Assembly: GCA_900319895.1 (NCBI GenBank) | Contig: ONQK01000006.1 | Coordinates: 1-6,931, forward strand | From: an uncultured Prevotella sp. | GTDB lineage: Bacteria > Bacteroidota > Bacteroidia > Bacteroidales > Bacteroidaceae | Direction: 5' to 3' | DNA length: 6,931 nt | Shown: positions 6,736 to 6,931 of the stretch, piece by piece | Numbering within the stretch: position 1 is the first letter of the stretch | How the letters are laid out: each line of letters begins with the position of its first letter | Translations under genes and position numbers: made by a program | Notes under the pieces: model-generated | What the model was told of the DNA's origin: nothing | What the model saw: the letters and a program-made list of their open reading frames with translations, nothing else | Databases searched by the model: none

Positions 6736-6915
6736 TTAAAATAGCTCTAGTAAATAAAATGAATAAAAATTCTTTTCTGCCAGCCTGCCGGTGGAGTGGC
6801 TCTTGTCGTAAAATGCCGTGTGGACCTTCGTCTTGAGGTTCCGCCGTGGGCTGCCGTTGAGGTGCTGCGGGGGTACGTGAGGTGGCGCTGCGGCGCGCCG
6901 TTCTCCGTGTCGCAT
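6736..6915 (-). CDS. 59-codon ORF of uncertain status in GC-rich edge segment
   Basis: A frame from ATG 6915 to TAA 6736 encodes 59 residues ending TGRLAEKNFYSFYLLELF. I do not recognise it. Between about residues 19 and 47 the third codon positions are mainly G or C, which favours this frame, and the stop falls just before the 6696-6731 hairpin. Against it, the other two minus-strand frames are also free of stops from the window edge into the segment, as expected of GC-rich DNA, the first 18 residues are a low-complexity Arg/Ala/Pro/His run, and no promoter or ribosome site is visible. The frame is open to the right edge, so it could equally be the tail of a longer gene starting outside the window. 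Confidence 0.3.
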   Translation of the reverse strand: MRHGERRAAAPPHVPPQHLNGSPRRNLKTKVHTAFYDKSHSTGRLAEKNFYSFYLLELF

Positions 6916-6931
6916 GCCGGCTCGCCCTGTA

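Overview
This window looks like chromosome of a member of the Bacteroidales, most probably a Prevotella-like species. Four things point there: three copies of the Bacteroidetes -7 promoter element TAnnTTTG in front of genes, a weak or absent Shine-Dalgarno sequence, a secreted C10 (streptopain/interpain-type) cysteine protease with a Prevotella-style C-terminal tail, and a topoisomerase III of the type I associate with Bacteroidetes. The assignment rests on family recognition, not a database search.

All supported genes lie on the minus strand, so transcription runs from right to left. From right to left they are: (i) a GC-rich edge (6781-6930, 67% G+C by hand count) holding an open 59-codon reading frame of uncertain status, followed by an imperfect hairpin; (ii) an AT-rich promoter region with a good -33/-7 pair; (iii) a 1061-residue exported C10 peptidase (3408-6593), closed by a strong intrinsic terminator (3328-3362); (iv) a probable two-gene operon of a cysteine-rich DUF2284 putative metal-binding protein (2576-3196, own -7 element) and an ABC-F ATPase (625-2556), with a 19-base gap; (v) a long hairpin (551-591) that probably ends the operon and whose promoter-proximal arm contains a -7-like element for the next gene; (vi) the first 177 codons of topB (1-531), cut by the left edge.

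The genes do not form one obvious pathway. The protease is a stand-alone exported enzyme with its own promoter and terminator. The DUF2284/ABC-F pair is probably co-transcribed, but a functional link between them is only a guess. topB is a DNA-topology housekeeping gene.

No RNA gene, CRISPR array, insertion sequence, origin or attachment site was seen. I did not find a clear new multi-gene system. The points most worth a second look are the altered acidic triad in the topoisomerase Toprim motif, the overlap of a hairpin with the topB promoter element, the large multi-domain tail of the protease, and the compositional jump at the right edge.
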